From assembly GCA_030159235.1 (NCBI GenBank), contig BSBG01000004.1, forward strand, positions 124,001 through 188,000: a stretch of 64,000 bases of DNA, read 5' to 3'. The stretch comes from Bacillus safensis. Its GTDB lineage: Bacteria > Bacillota > Bacilli > Bacillales > Bacillaceae. Positions 45,399 through 54,537 of this stretch are shown in pieces. Made by a program: the position numbers and the translations under genes. A model generated the notes under the pieces. The model worked only from the letters and a program-made list of their open reading frames with translations, did not search any database and was not told where the DNA came from. Position 1 is the first letter of the stretch, and each line of letters opens with the position of its first letter.

Positions 45399-45911
45399 TT
45401 ATTCATCATGATTTCTTTTGACACCAACTACTTGATCCTTTGAAATCGTTCCAAAATGCCGGCTGTCAAAGCTATGTATTCGGTTATCTCCGATCACAAA
45501 GTAATGATTGTTTTTTATTTTATCGTGTCCTGTGATGGCTTTCAGCTGAAAATCTCCTGTCAGGACATTCCCCATTTTATGTTTTTTCTGCTCTTTTAAA
45601 TAAGGTTCTTTCCATTTTGCTCCATCGACAAATAACTGATCATCTTCATACTTGATCGTTTCTCCCGGGAGCCCAATGACCCGTTTGATTAAGATTTGAT
45701 TTTTCGGCCCATGAAATAACACATAATCAAACCGGCTGATTTTCGTGAGTTTTGGCGAGAACTTGTTGATTAATAATTCTGTTCCATCTGTAAATGTTGG
45801 GTCCATACTAACCCCTTCTACTTTGTACTTGACAAACATGAAATTCTTTACTTGGAACAATAAGACGATGCATGTAATAATCATCAACCATAGCAATGGC
45901 TTCTTTTTCAT
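45399..45911 (-). CDS. sipV: Type I signal peptidase (SipV)
   Basis: A 170-residue membrane-anchored signal peptidase. One N-terminal membrane segment (~5-22), then the catalytic Ser35 in VEGVSMDPTF and Lys76 in ILIKRVIGLPGE, and the closing box FVIGDNRIHSFDSRHFG. It removes signal peptides from secreted proteins on the outer face of the membrane. Its size is that of the small SipV/SipU class. It directly follows the yhjE gene (overlap of one base), the order seen in B. subtilis (yhjE-sipV). Confidence 0.92.
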   Translation of the reverse strand: MKKKPLLWLMIITCIVLLFQVKNFMFVKYKVEGVSMDPTFTDGTELLINKFSPKLTKISRFDYVLFHGPKNQILIKRVIGLPGETIKYEDDQLFVDGAKWKEPYLKEQKKHKMGNVLTGDFQLKAITGHDKIKNNHYFVIGDNRIHSFDSRHFGTISKDQVVGVKRNHDE

Positions 45912-46528
45912 TAAGAGCCTCCTTTGTCCTCACGCTTGCTCATTCGAATGTTCAACCTATTTTCTACTCTCTTTCCAACATACCATAATAAAGCGATAAC
46001 TAGAACCGCAAAAACACTTCTTAACGGATTCTTTACTAAAGCAGAAAGATCATAGCCAATAAAACTAATGATAAAGAGCATGACACACTTACCAGCTAAA
46101 GCAGCTAATGAAAATTGCCACATCCTAATTCTTGATAAGCCTGCTACCACATTGACGGCAGCAGAAGGTGTAAAAGGAAAGCAGAGTAAAATAAATAATG
46201 GACCAAATCCCCGCTTCTCTACCCAAAGCATCAATTTCTTAATGGAAGGGTGTCTGCTGATAAAGTTTAGCATTCTCATCTGTCCAAATCTTCTGATCAG
46301 CAAAAAGACAAGAATAGACCCTGCACTTGCACCGATCCAAGTTAATAAAAACCCTTCCCATAGGCCGAACGCATTTGCATTTGCCACCGCAAACGCCACG
46401 AGTGGTAAAAACGGAAGGAATGCTTCTATTAAAGGAAGCAATATGGCGACAATTGGTCCAAATTCCTTATAGCTTTCAAAAAATGCTGTGATATTTTCAT
46501 GAGTAAATAGTGAAAGAAATGATGTCAA
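45911..46528 (-). CDS. yhjE: DedA/SNARE-associated (VTT) membrane protein YhjE
   Basis: A 205-residue membrane protein of the VTT/TVP38 type with about five hydrophobic segments. Its family motif region is FAVANANAFGLWEGFLLTW, followed by LLCFPFTPSAAVNVVAGLSR, the conserved F-P-x(4)-N region. Some relatives move lipids across membranes. TTG 46528 (MTSFLSLFTHENI) is chosen because aaggag lies nine bases upstream and the length then equals that of B. subtilis YhjE; a longer frame of 41 extra residues is Cys-rich and unconvincing. Confidence 0.82.
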   Translation of the reverse strand: MTSFLSLFTHENITAFFESYKEFGPIVAILLPLIEAFLPFLPLVAFAVANANAFGLWEGFLLTWIGASAGSILVFLLIRRFGQMRMLNFISRHPSIKKLMLWVEKRGFGPLFILLCFPFTPSAAVNVVAGLSRIRMWQFSLAALAGKCVMLFIISFIGYDLSALVKNPLRSVFAVLVIALLWYVGKRVENRLNIRMSKREDKGGS

Positions 46529-46677
46529 CTTGTTTGACTCCTTCAAGGTTTGTCTACATTTCATTTTACATGGAAAACATAAAAATATACAAATGTCTTC
46601 CACTGAACCCTTGAGATTGTTTAACGCATCCGATATAATAAATAAGAACAAACGTTCTATTTATAAAGAAAGCAGGC

Positions 46678-47046
46678 ATGGATATGACAAGACTATCAAG
46701 AATACAGCTTCAAATGATGGAACAAGCCATCTTTCTTCCAATGGTCATCTCCATCCTCAATCGCGATCTGACGCACTTAAACCAACACCAACCATTTAAA
46801 CTAAATGACCCATACATTCAGCTTATGACCTCTGCGTTAAAGGAAGCACAAAAAGCCCTTTACGAACTGAAGCAGCATTTACGTAAAGAAAAAATGAAGG
46901 TACAGCAAATTGAACACGATGAAGGATTCACAACGTATCTATTTATCATAGATGGCTATGAAGAAAAGCATAAATACTTTAATCCTCGTATACGTCATCG
47001 AGTAGAGGAACTGCTGACTCGATATTTTCTCCATGAGGAAAAATAA
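46678..47046 (+). CDS. yhjD: YhjD-like conserved protein
   Basis: A 122-residue, mostly helical, charged cytosolic protein (QLQMMEQAIFLPMVISILNR near the N terminus; LKEAQKALYELKQHLRKEKM in the middle). The call rests on position, divergent from yhjE-sipV exactly as yhjD is in B. subtilis, and on length (about 120). No domain was recognised. The ribosome site (aaagcagg) is weak. Confidence 0.68.
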   Translation: MDMTRLSRIQLQMMEQAIFLPMVISILNRDLTHLNQHQPFKLNDPYIQLMTSALKEAQKALYELKQHLRKEKMKVQQIEHDEGFTTYLFIIDGYEEKHKYFNPRIRHRVEELLTRYFLHEEK

Positions 47047-47107
47047 AAGGAACTTTCTATTTTTTGGCGAATGAATCATTACACCAAAATTTAGGAGGAT
47101 CAAAAAA

Positions 47108-47542
47108 ATGATCAAAAAATTAGCAGCACTTACTCTAGCAGCTGGCCTACTTGTCCCTAGCACCGTTTCTGCAGCAGAGCCACTACAAGCATTAAAACAG
47201 GAACCCTCAGCACCATCACAATTAACAAGCGTAGCCTATACGACGGTTTTTCTCTATGGAAAACAAGTGTATTTTGAAGTAAAGGCACTTGATAATTATT
47301 TCAACTCAAATTATTATCAGCGCATTGCGTGGACGAGTAATGATAAAGAACCGAGTGTGCTCAATAATAATATTTTATCTGTCATTGTGGCTAAAAAAAC
47401 CGGAGAGTCTTATCAAGTCAATTCATATGAACCGCTCACTTCAGTGAAGGATAAAATTGAATCCGGTCAAAAAGTGTATGGCTGGGTACTTGCTCTAAAT
47501 GGCGTGTGGTACCCAACAATGCCTGCAACCCTTTACTATTAA
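47108..47542 (+). CDS. Small secreted protein, unknown function
   Basis: A 144-residue protein with a clear Sec signal peptide (MIKKLAALTLAAGLLVPSTV, cleavage likely after SAA near residue 24). The mature part is about 120 residues, rich in Tyr, Asn and Val, with no cysteine, suggesting a small beta-rich extracellular domain (YTTVFLYGKQVYFEVKALDN). ATG 47108 has aggagga upstream. It is single-gene and ends in a strong terminator. Family not recognised. Confidence 0.75.
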   Translation: MIKKLAALTLAAGLLVPSTVSAAEPLQALKQEPSAPSQLTSVAYTTVFLYGKQVYFEVKALDNYFNSNYYQRIAWTSNDKEPSVLNNNILSVIVAKKTGESYQVNSYEPLTSVKDKIESGQKVYGWVLALNGVWYPTMPATLYY

Positions 47543-47547
47543 AAGAA

Positions 47548-47575
47548 AAAAGCCTGCCTCATCGGCAGGCTCCTT
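47548..47575. terminator. Bidirectional terminator after secreted protein gene
   Basis: AGCCTGCC-tcatc-GGCAGGCT is a perfect 8-bp stem, with an A run on one side, between the converging secreted-protein and LCP-family genes. Confidence 0.85.
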
Positions 47576-47583
47576 CATATTGA

Positions 47584-48537
47584 TCATAATTCAAGCTGCT
47601 CTCCCAGCTCTGTTCTGACTTCATCTAATCCTGGTCCATCTAACTCAAAATAATACACATTCCCAGGCTGATAATCATGCCCTTTTAGCTGAATGGTATC
47701 CACAGATTTCAGTGAACTTAGTAAAGGGAAAAGACCGATAAACTGCTTCATGGACAGGTTGGTTGAAACATTATCACCAAGAGTATCAATCATGTTGTCA
47801 TATGACGGGATCGAAGTAATAGATTTAGATTTTTCAAAGATGGCTTGAAGTGCTTCCATTTGGCGCTTTCCGCGCATGAGGTCACTGTCTGCTTTTCTTG
47901 TTCTCACAAAGGCTAATGCTTCTTCGCCATTCAGTGTATGAGTGCCTGTTTGCACTTGAACTTTTCCCTTTGAATCCTTTTCTATTTGTTTTGCGATGCC
48001 TTCATCTTCTATCTTGACGTCAATTCCATTTAGCTCATCTACTATGTCTTGAAATGCCTTAAAGTTCCCTGAAATCACATAGTCTACAGGAATGTTCAAC
48101 AAATTTTCGACTGTTTTGACTGATAAATCTGCACTTCCAAACGCATGAGCGTGGGCAATTTTATCATAGCCTCTTCCTGGTATATCAACATAAGAATCAC
48201 GAGGAATACTGAGGAGCTTAATGGTTTTCTCTGTTCGGTTCACCGCCGCCAGTAAGACCGCATCACTTCTTGCTTCGTCTACCGTTTCACCTGGACGGCT
48301 GTCAATCCCCAAAAGCAGCACCGAAAAGCTATCCTTTCCTGGATCAAAAGCTTTCACACGCTTTTGCGAGGTGTCTCCTCTTTCTAATGAAACTTGCGCC
48401 TTATTCGACGCTTTTGAAATTTTATAGTATGCATATCCTGTTACGGATACCGCCATCACCATGGCAAATGCCATGATCAACAGCACGGCTTTCACCCAAG
48501 GTCGCAGTCTTCTTTTTGATCTAGTTTTTCCCTTCAT
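47584..48537 (-). CDS. LytR-CpsA-Psr (LCP) family protein
   Basis: A 317-residue protein with a cytoplasmic basic start (TRSKRRLRPW), one membrane segment (~14-35) and an extracellular LCP catalytic domain (SVLLLGIDSRPGETVDEARS near 66, LLSIPRDSYVDIPGRG near 100, LAFVRTRKADSDLMRGKRQM near 205). LCP enzymes transfer undecaprenyl-linked polymers such as teichoic acid to peptidoglycan; the Arg and Asp residues that bind the pyrophosphate are present. Which of TagT/TagU/TagV it matches best cannot be settled here. The site gaggg lies nine bases before ATG 48537. Confidence 0.88.
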   Translation of the reverse strand: MKGKTRSKRRLRPWVKAVLLIMAFAMVMAVSVTGYAYYKISKASNKAQVSLERGDTSQKRVKAFDPGKDSFSVLLLGIDSRPGETVDEARSDAVLLAAVNRTEKTIKLLSIPRDSYVDIPGRGYDKIAHAHAFGSADLSVKTVENLLNIPVDYVISGNFKAFQDIVDELNGIDVKIEDEGIAKQIEKDSKGKVQVQTGTHTLNGEEALAFVRTRKADSDLMRGKRQMEALQAIFEKSKSITSIPSYDNMIDTLGDNVSTNLSMKQFIGLFPLLSSLKSVDTIQLKGHDYQPGNVYYFELDGPGLDEVRTELGEQLEL

Positions 48538-48685
48538 CCTTTCCGAACCCTCACTCTATCTTAGTCTATCAATGTGTGTTCCACTATAACATATCTCGAT
48601 AAAAGTTTCCTGCACGCAACATATTTTTATGAATCCACAATAAAAAATCACACAAATGTAAAGAACAGTCAAGAACCGAAAATCA

Positions 48686-48715
48686 AAAAACAGCCTGCGG
48701 GAGCGGCTGCTTTCT
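48686..48715 (-). terminator. Probable terminator after barstar gene
   Basis: On the minus strand AGCAGCC pairs with GGCTGTT around a nine-base loop, followed by a T run, immediately after the barstar-family stop codon. Moderate stem only. Confidence 0.6.
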
Positions 48716-48718
48716 TCA

Positions 48719-48997
48719 TCATGATTGAATGTTCAATTGAAATTGTCCCTTCAGCTCCTCTTCTGCTTCTTGAAACAACTGACGCAAGTTCTCTGCATAA
48801 TCGCCAAGAGCGTCTTTGCTTGCTTGAAAGTTCATCCATGTCAGTTCTACTGGAAGATTCACTTCTCCTGTCAAACAGTCCCAAAGGGCATCAAGATTTT
48901 TCCCGTAATAGTCAGGAAGGTGTAAAACTGTTTTTAGCTGATCATGAAGCTCTGCTTGTGACCTGCACACTGCGCCATCCAGCTGCACTTTTTTCAT
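48719..48997 (-). CDS. Barstar-family ribonuclease inhibitor
   Basis: A 92-residue protein close to barstar of B. amyloliquefaciens. It opens MKKVQLDGAVCRSQAELHDQ, has LHLPDYYGKNLDALWDCLTG (the barnase-binding helix and loop, including Asp and the conserved Trp-Asp-Cys) and ends with a short beta strand. Barstar binds and blocks the cell's own secreted guanyl RNase in the cytosol. ATG 48997 is nine bases from gagggg; an ATG two codons earlier is too close. No RNase gene is nearby, but members of this group secrete binase-type enzymes. Confidence 0.92.
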   Translation of the reverse strand: MKKVQLDGAVCRSQAELHDQLKTVLHLPDYYGKNLDALWDCLTGEVNLPVELTWMNFQASKDALGDYAENLRQLFQEAEEELKGQFQLNIQS

Positions 48998-49089
48998 GTT
49001 CATCTTCCCCTCTCATGCCTTTATTTTAAACGAATGGAAGGAGAAAGAGAAAGATGAACTTCACTTCTGTTTCTGCCTGACAACTGAGA

Positions 49090-50217
49090 TCAACAGGATA
49101 AGGCAGGCAGGAAAAAGAAGGTTAACACCATTTGAGTCCCGTAAATATCAGCGAAAATTCCAACAAAAACACTTGGAATCCCAAGACCTAAATAAGCAAA
49201 TAAGTAATACCCTGCAACTGCTCTAGCCGCCTCTTTTTTCCCTCTCTCAATAATGAGCTGAAGTCCACCTAAATACGTAAATCCATAGCAGGCCGTACCC
49301 GCTAGCATCGTTCCGGCAAGAACCAGATAGATAGATTCGCTATTTGCACCGTATAGCAAGAGACCATATCCGCACGGAAGACAGATAAACCCCACAAGGA
49401 GCGCTGTGCTGCTTTTCATCTTGCGCACAAAGGGCTGCATGAGGACACCTGCCATATTAATTAAAAAGAGCGCCGGTCCTACCCATAATTCATAACCATT
49501 TAATTTAAGCTGTGCTGGCAAAATCGAAATGACGAGGCCGCATACCGACCACGCGATGGCAATGGCTGCATTTGCCGGCATTGTCCCTTTAGGAAATCTA
49601 GGCATGTTCATCATCGGTTTTCCTGACTCTCCTTGTACAGGCGGTACGAAAAAGAAGACACCCACAATGGTTAGAATTAAAAAGCCTAGCACAATCCAAT
49701 AGCTAAGCGGCGTGAACGACAAACGCTGAAAAGAAAGAAGTGCCGTAAAAAGAGCTCCGCCTCCAAATCCAACCGAACTGCATAGTGCAATAAATGTTGG
49801 AATCCAGCCTGATTTCTCTGGATATAAAGCAATCAAATAAGCGGTGCATGTTCCAACACTAAGGCCCAGCCCCACACCTTGCAGCAGCCGGGCAGCAAAG
49901 AGCATCTGGATGGAAGGATGCACGATCATCAATAAAGTGGCACATAACGAAAAACTAAGCGCAACCAATAAAATCGGTTTGCGTCCAGCCCGGTCAGAAA
50001 TACCCCCAAGAAAAAGCAAAACTGGAATCAGTCCGAAAACATATGCGGCAAATACAAGTGCTGTTGCCGCCTTTCCGTACCCAGCTTGTTCTGCATATGC
50101 CGTATAAAGGGGCACTTGCAGATTCACAGCGATCGTAATCATAAAAAGACCAAATAAAACGAAAATAAACGGGACGATGGATAGGTGTGCCGTTTCTTCT
50201 TTAGATGCTGGGATCAT
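49090..50217 (-). CDS. MFS transporter
   Basis: A 375-residue protein with 11-12 hydrophobic segments. The MFS motif A appears as GGISDRAGRKPILL between segments 2 and 3, and RLLQGVGLGLSVGTCTAYL is the motif of segment 4. Probably a proton-driven drug or metabolite exporter. The frame stops inside the last hydrophobic segment (FFFLPALSC), so it may be slightly shortened. It is divergent from a MocR-type regulator gene, which probably controls it. Confidence 0.82.
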   Translation of the reverse strand: MIPASKEETAHLSIVPFIFVLFGLFMITIAVNLQVPLYTAYAEQAGYGKAATALVFAAYVFGLIPVLLFLGGISDRAGRKPILLVALSFSLCATLLMIVHPSIQMLFAARLLQGVGLGLSVGTCTAYLIALYPEKSGWIPTFIALCSSVGFGGGALFTALLSFQRLSFTPLSYWIVLGFLILTIVGVFFFVPPVQGESGKPMMNMPRFPKGTMPANAAIAIAWSVCGLVISILPAQLKLNGYELWVGPALFLINMAGVLMQPFVRKMKSSTALLVGFICLPCGYGLLLYGANSESIYLVLAGTMLAGTACYGFTYLGGLQLIIERGKKEAARAVAGYYLFAYLGLGIPSVFVGIFADIYGTQMVLTFFFLPALSC

Positions 50218-50362
50218 TTGACTCTCTCCTCTATGTCATTGCATATGAGAACAGTGTACACACCATTTGGCTTACATCCTATATCCAAAAATGACGCTAT
50301 TGACCAGTCCATATTTCCATGTCATCATCATGTTATGACGTCACAAAGAGAGAAGGTGCACG

Positions 50363-51802
50363 ATGTATATTCATTTAGACCGTTCAAGTGCTACACCGCT
50401 CTGGCAACAAATCGTAACTGGGATCATTCAAAAAATTCATTCACAAAAACTGCTTCCTGACGATCAGTTAACACCGACAAGAGTGCTTGCACAGGAGCTT
50501 AATGTATCAAGATCAACCGTACAGCTTGCCTACGATGAGCTGCTGGCAAGAGGCTATGTCAGCACATCTAGAAGAGGCGGTACAAAGGTCATTTCAAGTG
50601 ACCAATATACGACTTCCACTCCCCAGCAAAGTGAACCGCCTTTCTCACTCCCGATAAGACCTCACTTTGAAGAGGCCGAAAAACAAATGGATCATTGGCT
50701 GTCAGCCAATCAATTTCATGAGAAGCTCGATATTGATTTTCGTCACCAGGAACCGGCCATCGATGACCACTTTCAAAACATATGGAAACGTTCGCTAATG
50801 AAAGCATTACAGCGATTAGACATGAAGGATTGGGGCTATTCCTCTCCGCATGGATTATGGGAAGTACGTTCAGAAATACGCCAATACTTATCTGTTGAAC
50901 GAGGGATTGATGTAGAAGAAGATCAAATGGTGTTAACGGGTGGCACGCAGCAAGCCATTGATTTGATTTCACAGGTTTTGCTTAAAAAAGGTGACACAGT
51001 GGCTGTTGAAGATCCAGGTTTCCCCGGCGCAAGGCTGTCGTTTATGCATCGTGAAATGAACATTCATCCCGCACCGGTAGATGAAGAAGGAATGATGGTG
51101 AATGCAGTGCCCCAGCGAACAAAGCTGATTGCTGTGACGCCCTCTCATCAGCGTCCAACCGGTGTATGTATGAGTGTCAACAGAAGGCAGCTGCTGCTGA
51201 AGTTTGCTGTCAGCCATCAGTCTTACATATTAGAGGATGATTTTGATGGAGATTATCGTTACCATGGCGGGCCACTCCCTTCCTTATTTTCTGAAGCACC
51301 CGAGCATGTGATTTACATCTTGAGCTTCTCAAAGGTACTGGCACCCGGTATCCGTCTTGCTGCCATTATCGGCTCCAAAGTAGTCATGAAGGAAATCGCC
51401 GCTCTGCAATCCCTCATTCAAAGGCAGCTGCCCATTATGGAACAAATCACACTCGCTTCTTTTTTCAAAGAAGGAGAATTCACGCGATATATCAGGCGAA
51501 TGAGACAGCTGTATAAAAAGAGACAGGCAGCCATGATGAATGCCCTTTTGACACATCAATTCGACAAAAACTTCCATATCTATGGAACCGATACGGGTCT
51601 TCATGTCTTTTTAGAAGGAGCACCAGACTTTGATGAAAAAGGAAGTATTGAGGCAGCAAAAGCAGCTGGCGTTGGTATTTATCCATTAAGCCCTTATTGT
51701 TTTAAAAGTGATCGAAAGGGATTGCTGCTAGGATTCGCCTGTACGGATGAAAACATGATTCAAGAGGGCGTGCACCGTTTAAAGAAAATACTTCACATCT
51801 AA
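50363..51802 (+). CDS. MocR/GabR-type regulator (GntR DNA-binding domain fused to aminotransferase domain)
   Basis: A 479-residue chimeric regulator. Residues ~1-75 are a GntR winged helix ([38 protein letters not shown]). Residues ~110-475 are a class I aminotransferase fold with the PLP-lysine region [20 protein letters not shown] near 325 and [18 protein letters not shown] near 290. Such proteins bind PLP and usually control amine or vitamin B6 genes. ATG 50363 has aaggtg upstream. The divergent MFS gene is the likely target. Confidence 0.9.
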   Translation: MYIHLDRSSATPLWQQIVTGIIQKIHSQKLLPDDQLTPTRVLAQELNVSRSTVQLAYDELLARGYVSTSRRGGTKVISSDQYTTSTPQQSEPPFSLPIRPHFEEAEKQMDHWLSANQFHEKLDIDFRHQEPAIDDHFQNIWKRSLMKALQRLDMKDWGYSSPHGLWEVRSEIRQYLSVERGIDVEEDQMVLTGGTQQAIDLISQVLLKKGDTVAVEDPGFPGARLSFMHREMNIHPAPVDEEGMMVNAVPQRTKLIAVTPSHQRPTGVCMSVNRRQLLLKFAVSHQSYILEDDFDGDYRYHGGPLPSLFSEAPEHVIYILSFSKVLAPGIRLAAIIGSKVVMKEIAALQSLIQRQLPIMEQITLASFFKEGEFTRYIRRMRQLYKKRQAAMMNALLTHQFDKNFHIYGTDTGLHVFLEGAPDFDEKGSIEAAKAAGVGIYPLSPYCFKSDRKGLLLGFACTDENMIQEGVHRLKKILHI

Positions 51803-51834
51803 AAAGCTTGGAAGTGAACCTTCCAAGCTTTTTT
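51803..51834. terminator. Bidirectional terminator after MocR-type gene
   Basis: AAAAAGCTTGGAAG and CTTCCAAGCTTTTTT form a perfect 14-bp stem around a five-base loop, between the converging regulator and lipoprotein genes. Confidence 0.93.
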
Positions 51835-52315
51835 ATGATGATTGCTGAATCTGACCTACCTTTTCAATAAATGCAGCTGTCTGCTGCAATCCATCCTGAA
51901 GATGATGGGTCGCGGAAATAAACAGCTTTTCTTGATCGGGATGCTTCAAGAGCTTCTCCACCTTACTAACCCCTTTTTCAAATGAAGCAAGTCCTGTCTT
52001 TAATTGTTGATCAGCCTTTTGATAAGCGGCTGGAACTTCTTGATGAGCAAGTCCTTTTTGAATCACACGATCAAAAGCTTTCGTCGCTTCTGTCAATTTT
52101 TTATTTGTTTGAATCTTGCCTTGACCATCTGAGATAAATTGATCGGTCATGTTTTCATATGCTTCATTTAACTCATCCATATAAGACTGAACCCATTGTT
52201 CATACGCAGCTTCTTTTGTGTCTTGTTTTGAAGGCGGCTGACCTGCTTGCTGACAGGCTGCTAGTAATGTCACTGCTACGAGAAATAGCAGCACCAAATG
52301 CGATTGTTTTTTCAT
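51833..52315 (-). CDS. Lipoprotein, unknown function
   Basis: A 160-residue lipoprotein. The signal peptide [20 protein letters not shown] is followed by the lipobox Cys (LLAAC, Cys about 21), and the mature part is helical and rich in Lys, Gln and Glu ([20 protein letters not shown] onward), with no recognised domain. It should be anchored on the outer face of the membrane. ATG 52315 has ggagg seven bases upstream; seven codons of extra frame upstream lack a site. Confidence 0.8.
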   Translation of the reverse strand: MKKQSHLVLLFLVAVTLLAACQQAGQPPSKQDTKEAAYEQWVQSYMDELNEAYENMTDQFISDGQGKIQTNKKLTEATKAFDRVIQKGLAHQEVPAAYQKADQQLKTGLASFEKGVSKVEKLLKHPDQEKLFISATHHLQDGLQQTAAFIEKVGQIQQSS

Positions 52316-52597
52316 ACAGAGCCTCCATTTCTTCATCCCATTCGTTCTTATCGGTTAAAGATAAGCATCCTTTACCACATAAAGCACTTTGCAAGAAATG
52401 ATTTCTTTTATTGTAACAGACGGCTCGTGACACTTCTGTGATTTATGAGTAAATGGATGAAAATACGTCTAAGGATCCACAATTTTCTTATATGTCAATT
52501 AACTTTTAAAGTTTATCCTGATATTTAAAAGACGGTTCCATCACTCTAAATAGTTTCACTTCTTCATTTTAAAAAATCATGTAATAAAAGTAATTCT
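52316..52597. other. Gene-free stretch
   Basis: About 280 AT-rich bases between the lipoprotein and NERD genes. It should hold the lipoprotein promoter (minus strand). No RNA gene, repeat or convincing small frame was seen. Confidence 0.4.
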
Positions 52598-53491
52598 TTA
52601 AGATAGATCATTAACGTTTCTAATTAATTGTGTAATCTCAAGCATATCGTGCTGCGACAGTTTTTCAGGTTTTTTTAATTCCTCTTGAAAAAACGCCCCT
52701 AACTCCTTTTCATTACATATCACAAGAGGGTTTTCAATGTCCGTGTCTTTTTTATGTACAGAATTTATTTGATCTTGCTTATATCCGAAGTATAGAATGC
52801 CTTTTACCCATTGTACACTCGGAACCTTTTTCTTCAGAAATGTTTGTAGTGTGTGGGCTGTGCTTCTTACTTGCAATGCTGGATCACCATAAGATAGGAT
52901 TTCTAACTCTGCATCCTTCGGCCTGTCTTCAGAGAATGGATTTTTTGAATTTCTAATCACTATCGTTTTCTTATGATGCTCTTCTATCTCTGGAAACATC
53001 ATATCCAATAAGTAACTGAACTCCCCCAAATCGTTTTTAGTATAATCATATAAAATTTTTCCTCTCCAATGTTTTGTTTCAATGATATAAACACCTGTAG
53101 GTAATAAGACAAGATGGTCAATTTGTCTCGCTTCTAATATCTTGCCTCTACTGTCTGGCACGAATTCATTTCCCATAATCACCATTTGATCATGAGTAAT
53201 GAGCCCTTCATTTACTAAACTTTGCTTTATTTTTAATAATAAATGATGCGCTATAACTTCCCCCTTATTTCTCTGGAATTTCGCTTCTATTTTTTTTGCT
53301 TGTTCAAGTTCTTTAATTGACCTTTCTTTCTCATAAATTATGTCTTCCATTGCTGCAGTTTGTTCTTCGCTTGCTTTTAAAACTTGTTGTAATTGTTCAT
53401 TAAACAATAACTTGTTTTGTTTTATTTTTCTTGATAAATGTAAACAAAATCCAACAAGAATTAACATAAGCATAATCACAAAAATCTTCAT
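52598..53491 (-). CDS. NERD-domain protein with N-terminal membrane anchor
   Basis: A 297-residue protein. One membrane segment at residues 3-20 (VIMLMLILVGFCLHL) is followed by a coiled coil (~25-75) and then a nuclease-related (NERD) domain with the PD-(D/E)xK-like core ARQIDHLVLLPTGVYIIETKHWRGK near residues 125-150. NERD proteins are thought to act in DNA processing, but few have been tested. ATG 53491 (MKIFVIM) has agaggtg at good spacing; a GTG and ATG just upstream are possible. It stands alone next to decayed genes. Confidence 0.82.
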   Translation of the reverse strand: MKIFVIMLMLILVGFCLHLSRKIKQNKLLFNEQLQQVLKASEEQTAAMEDIIYEKERSIKELEQAKKIEAKFQRNKGEVIAHHLLLKIKQSLVNEGLITHDQMVIMGNEFVPDSRGKILEARQIDHLVLLPTGVYIIETKHWRGKILYDYTKNDLGEFSYLLDMMFPEIEEHHKKTIVIRNSKNPFSEDRPKDAELEILSYGDPALQVRSTAHTLQTFLKKKVPSVQWVKGILYFGYKQDQINSVHKKDTDIENPLVICNEKELGAFFQEELKKPEKLSQHDMLEITQLIRNVNDLS

Positions 53492-53562
53492 GTACATCAC
53501 CTCTCCATTTTATCCCTGTTATTACCATCGGCATATTTTATATTTTTTTCGACTTTCGCAGA

Positions 53563-53600
53563 ATTTGTCGAACAAAAAAGACCCCTTTCGGCGCCTTTTT
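53563..53600 (-). terminator. Terminator-like hairpin downstream of the cupin pseudogene
   Basis: On the minus strand AAAAAGGCGCC-gaaa-GGGGTCTTTTTT pairs with one mismatch and ends in a T run. It lies past the cupin remnant and before the NERD gene. Confidence 0.6.
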
Positions 53601-53639
53601 GCGTTGTATTAAATCCATATATCATTTTCTGCTGACAAC

Positions 53640-53892
53640 TCAGAAAAAGTATTAACTGTGCCTGCCGCCTCCCCGCAGCTTAACGAGCATGACATTCTTC
53701 TTTGGTATATGGTGTATGTTCTTTTCCTTTTGAGATCGCGTACATTTCTCCTGTTTTGAGTTCGACCTAGCCATCTCTGAACTCAATTTCCTTCTGACCA
53801 TCAATGACGAGACATACTTCAACCGTGTCGTCATGATGATGACAAACGAAATCGCCTTGTCTTTTCACAAGCTTAAATTGTATATCATTCAT
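53640..53892 (-). pseudogene. Cupin-domain protein remnant
   Basis: Read from 53892 on the minus strand: MNDIQFKLVKRQGDFVCHHH, DDTVEVCLVIDGQKEIEFRD, then an in-frame TAG at 53769-53767, then VELKTGEMYAISKGKEHTPY. After TKEECH a frameshift moves the reading to AAGTVNT. This is a small cupin (HHHDDTxEV metal motif) whose intact relatives are about 110-120 residues. At least one nonsense and one frameshift lesion mean no product. It follows a racemase-family fragment on the same strand. Confidence 0.8.
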
Positions 53893-53896
53893 TTCT

Positions 53897-54041
53897 GCAA
53901 TGACCTTTTGTCTCGCCTAAAATCTGATTGGCAATAAAAATATCTGTCAGCCCATGCGCTGCCATCACCTCAGCTTCTCCTACTTTCGCTACGGTAATGC
54001 CAGATGCCCCGCCAACTCCTGCACCGGCGTATACAGTTCAT
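53897..54041 (-). pseudogene. Alanine-racemase-family (amino acid deaminase-like) fragment
   Basis: About 45 codons on the minus strand read YAGAGVGGASGITVAKVGEA, EVMAAHGLTDIFIANQILGE and TK, a stretch typical of the PLP-barrel proteins related to D-threonine aldolase and D-serine dehydratase. The rest of the gene (normally 350 or more residues) is absent. Together with the cupin remnant it appears to be what is left of a small operon. Confidence 0.65.
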
Positions 54042-54142
54042 CATCATATCCCCTTTCACTGCCTCTTTTTGTATAAAATTTTATACATTATTTTCTTCAA
54101 GACTGAAAGAATGATGTGCTAAGCCCTTTCCAGATAAGGGGT

Positions 54143-54169
54143 CCAGCGGCTGCTTCGCCGCTGGCTTTT
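54143..54169 (+). terminator. Hairpin beside the comK 3' end
   Basis: CCAGCGGC and GCCGCTGG form a perfect 8-bp stem; the T run is on the plus-strand side. It sits just past the comK stop (minus strand), so it may also help end comK transcription. Confidence 0.55.
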
Positions 54170-54171
54170 GA

Positions 54172-54537
54172 CTAATATCTGTTACGAAGCTCCCTTAAGA
54201 TAAAATCGTATACAAGGTTGAGCTGCTGTTCCTTTGGATACAGCATAAATTCCTGTTTCTTAGGAAGACCTCCATCTAAACGATCCTGAAATTTCGTTCG
54301 GAGATATGCTGTCCGGTGCACCTGACTCTCAAATGATTTATATGAGACATCAAGTTTGACGGTTTGCTCATTTGTAAAGGTGACCACCGTGTCTCCGAGG
54401 GATGATTCCTGGAAGGTATGAATGTATTTGTGGGAGATCCAGCCGCACTGAGGACGGTTGGATGAATATGTTGGGAAGAAATACAGATGATTGGATGAGT
54501 CAATCACAATGGGAGGCTTATGAGAAATACCATTGGG
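54172..54537 (-). pseudogene. comK: comK, C-terminal part only (split by prophage)
   Basis: About 119 codons of the competence master regulator ComK, reading GISHKPPIVIDSSNHLYFFP, TYSSNRPQCGWISHKYIHTF, then SYKSFESQVHRTAYLRTKFQ and ending KKQEFMLYPKE..YDFILRELRNRY. It aligns with the last ~120 of roughly 190 residues of B. subtilis ComK. The homology ends near 54531; the same frame meets a stop TAA at 54546-54544, and phage-type DNA follows. The N-terminal third and the promoter are missing here and should lie at the far end of the prophage. As it stands no working ComK can be made. Confidence 0.9.

Noticed and set aside
48574..49029. A 151-codon plus-strand frame over the barstar gene
   Set aside because: Antisense to a clear barstar homologue; no ribosome site.
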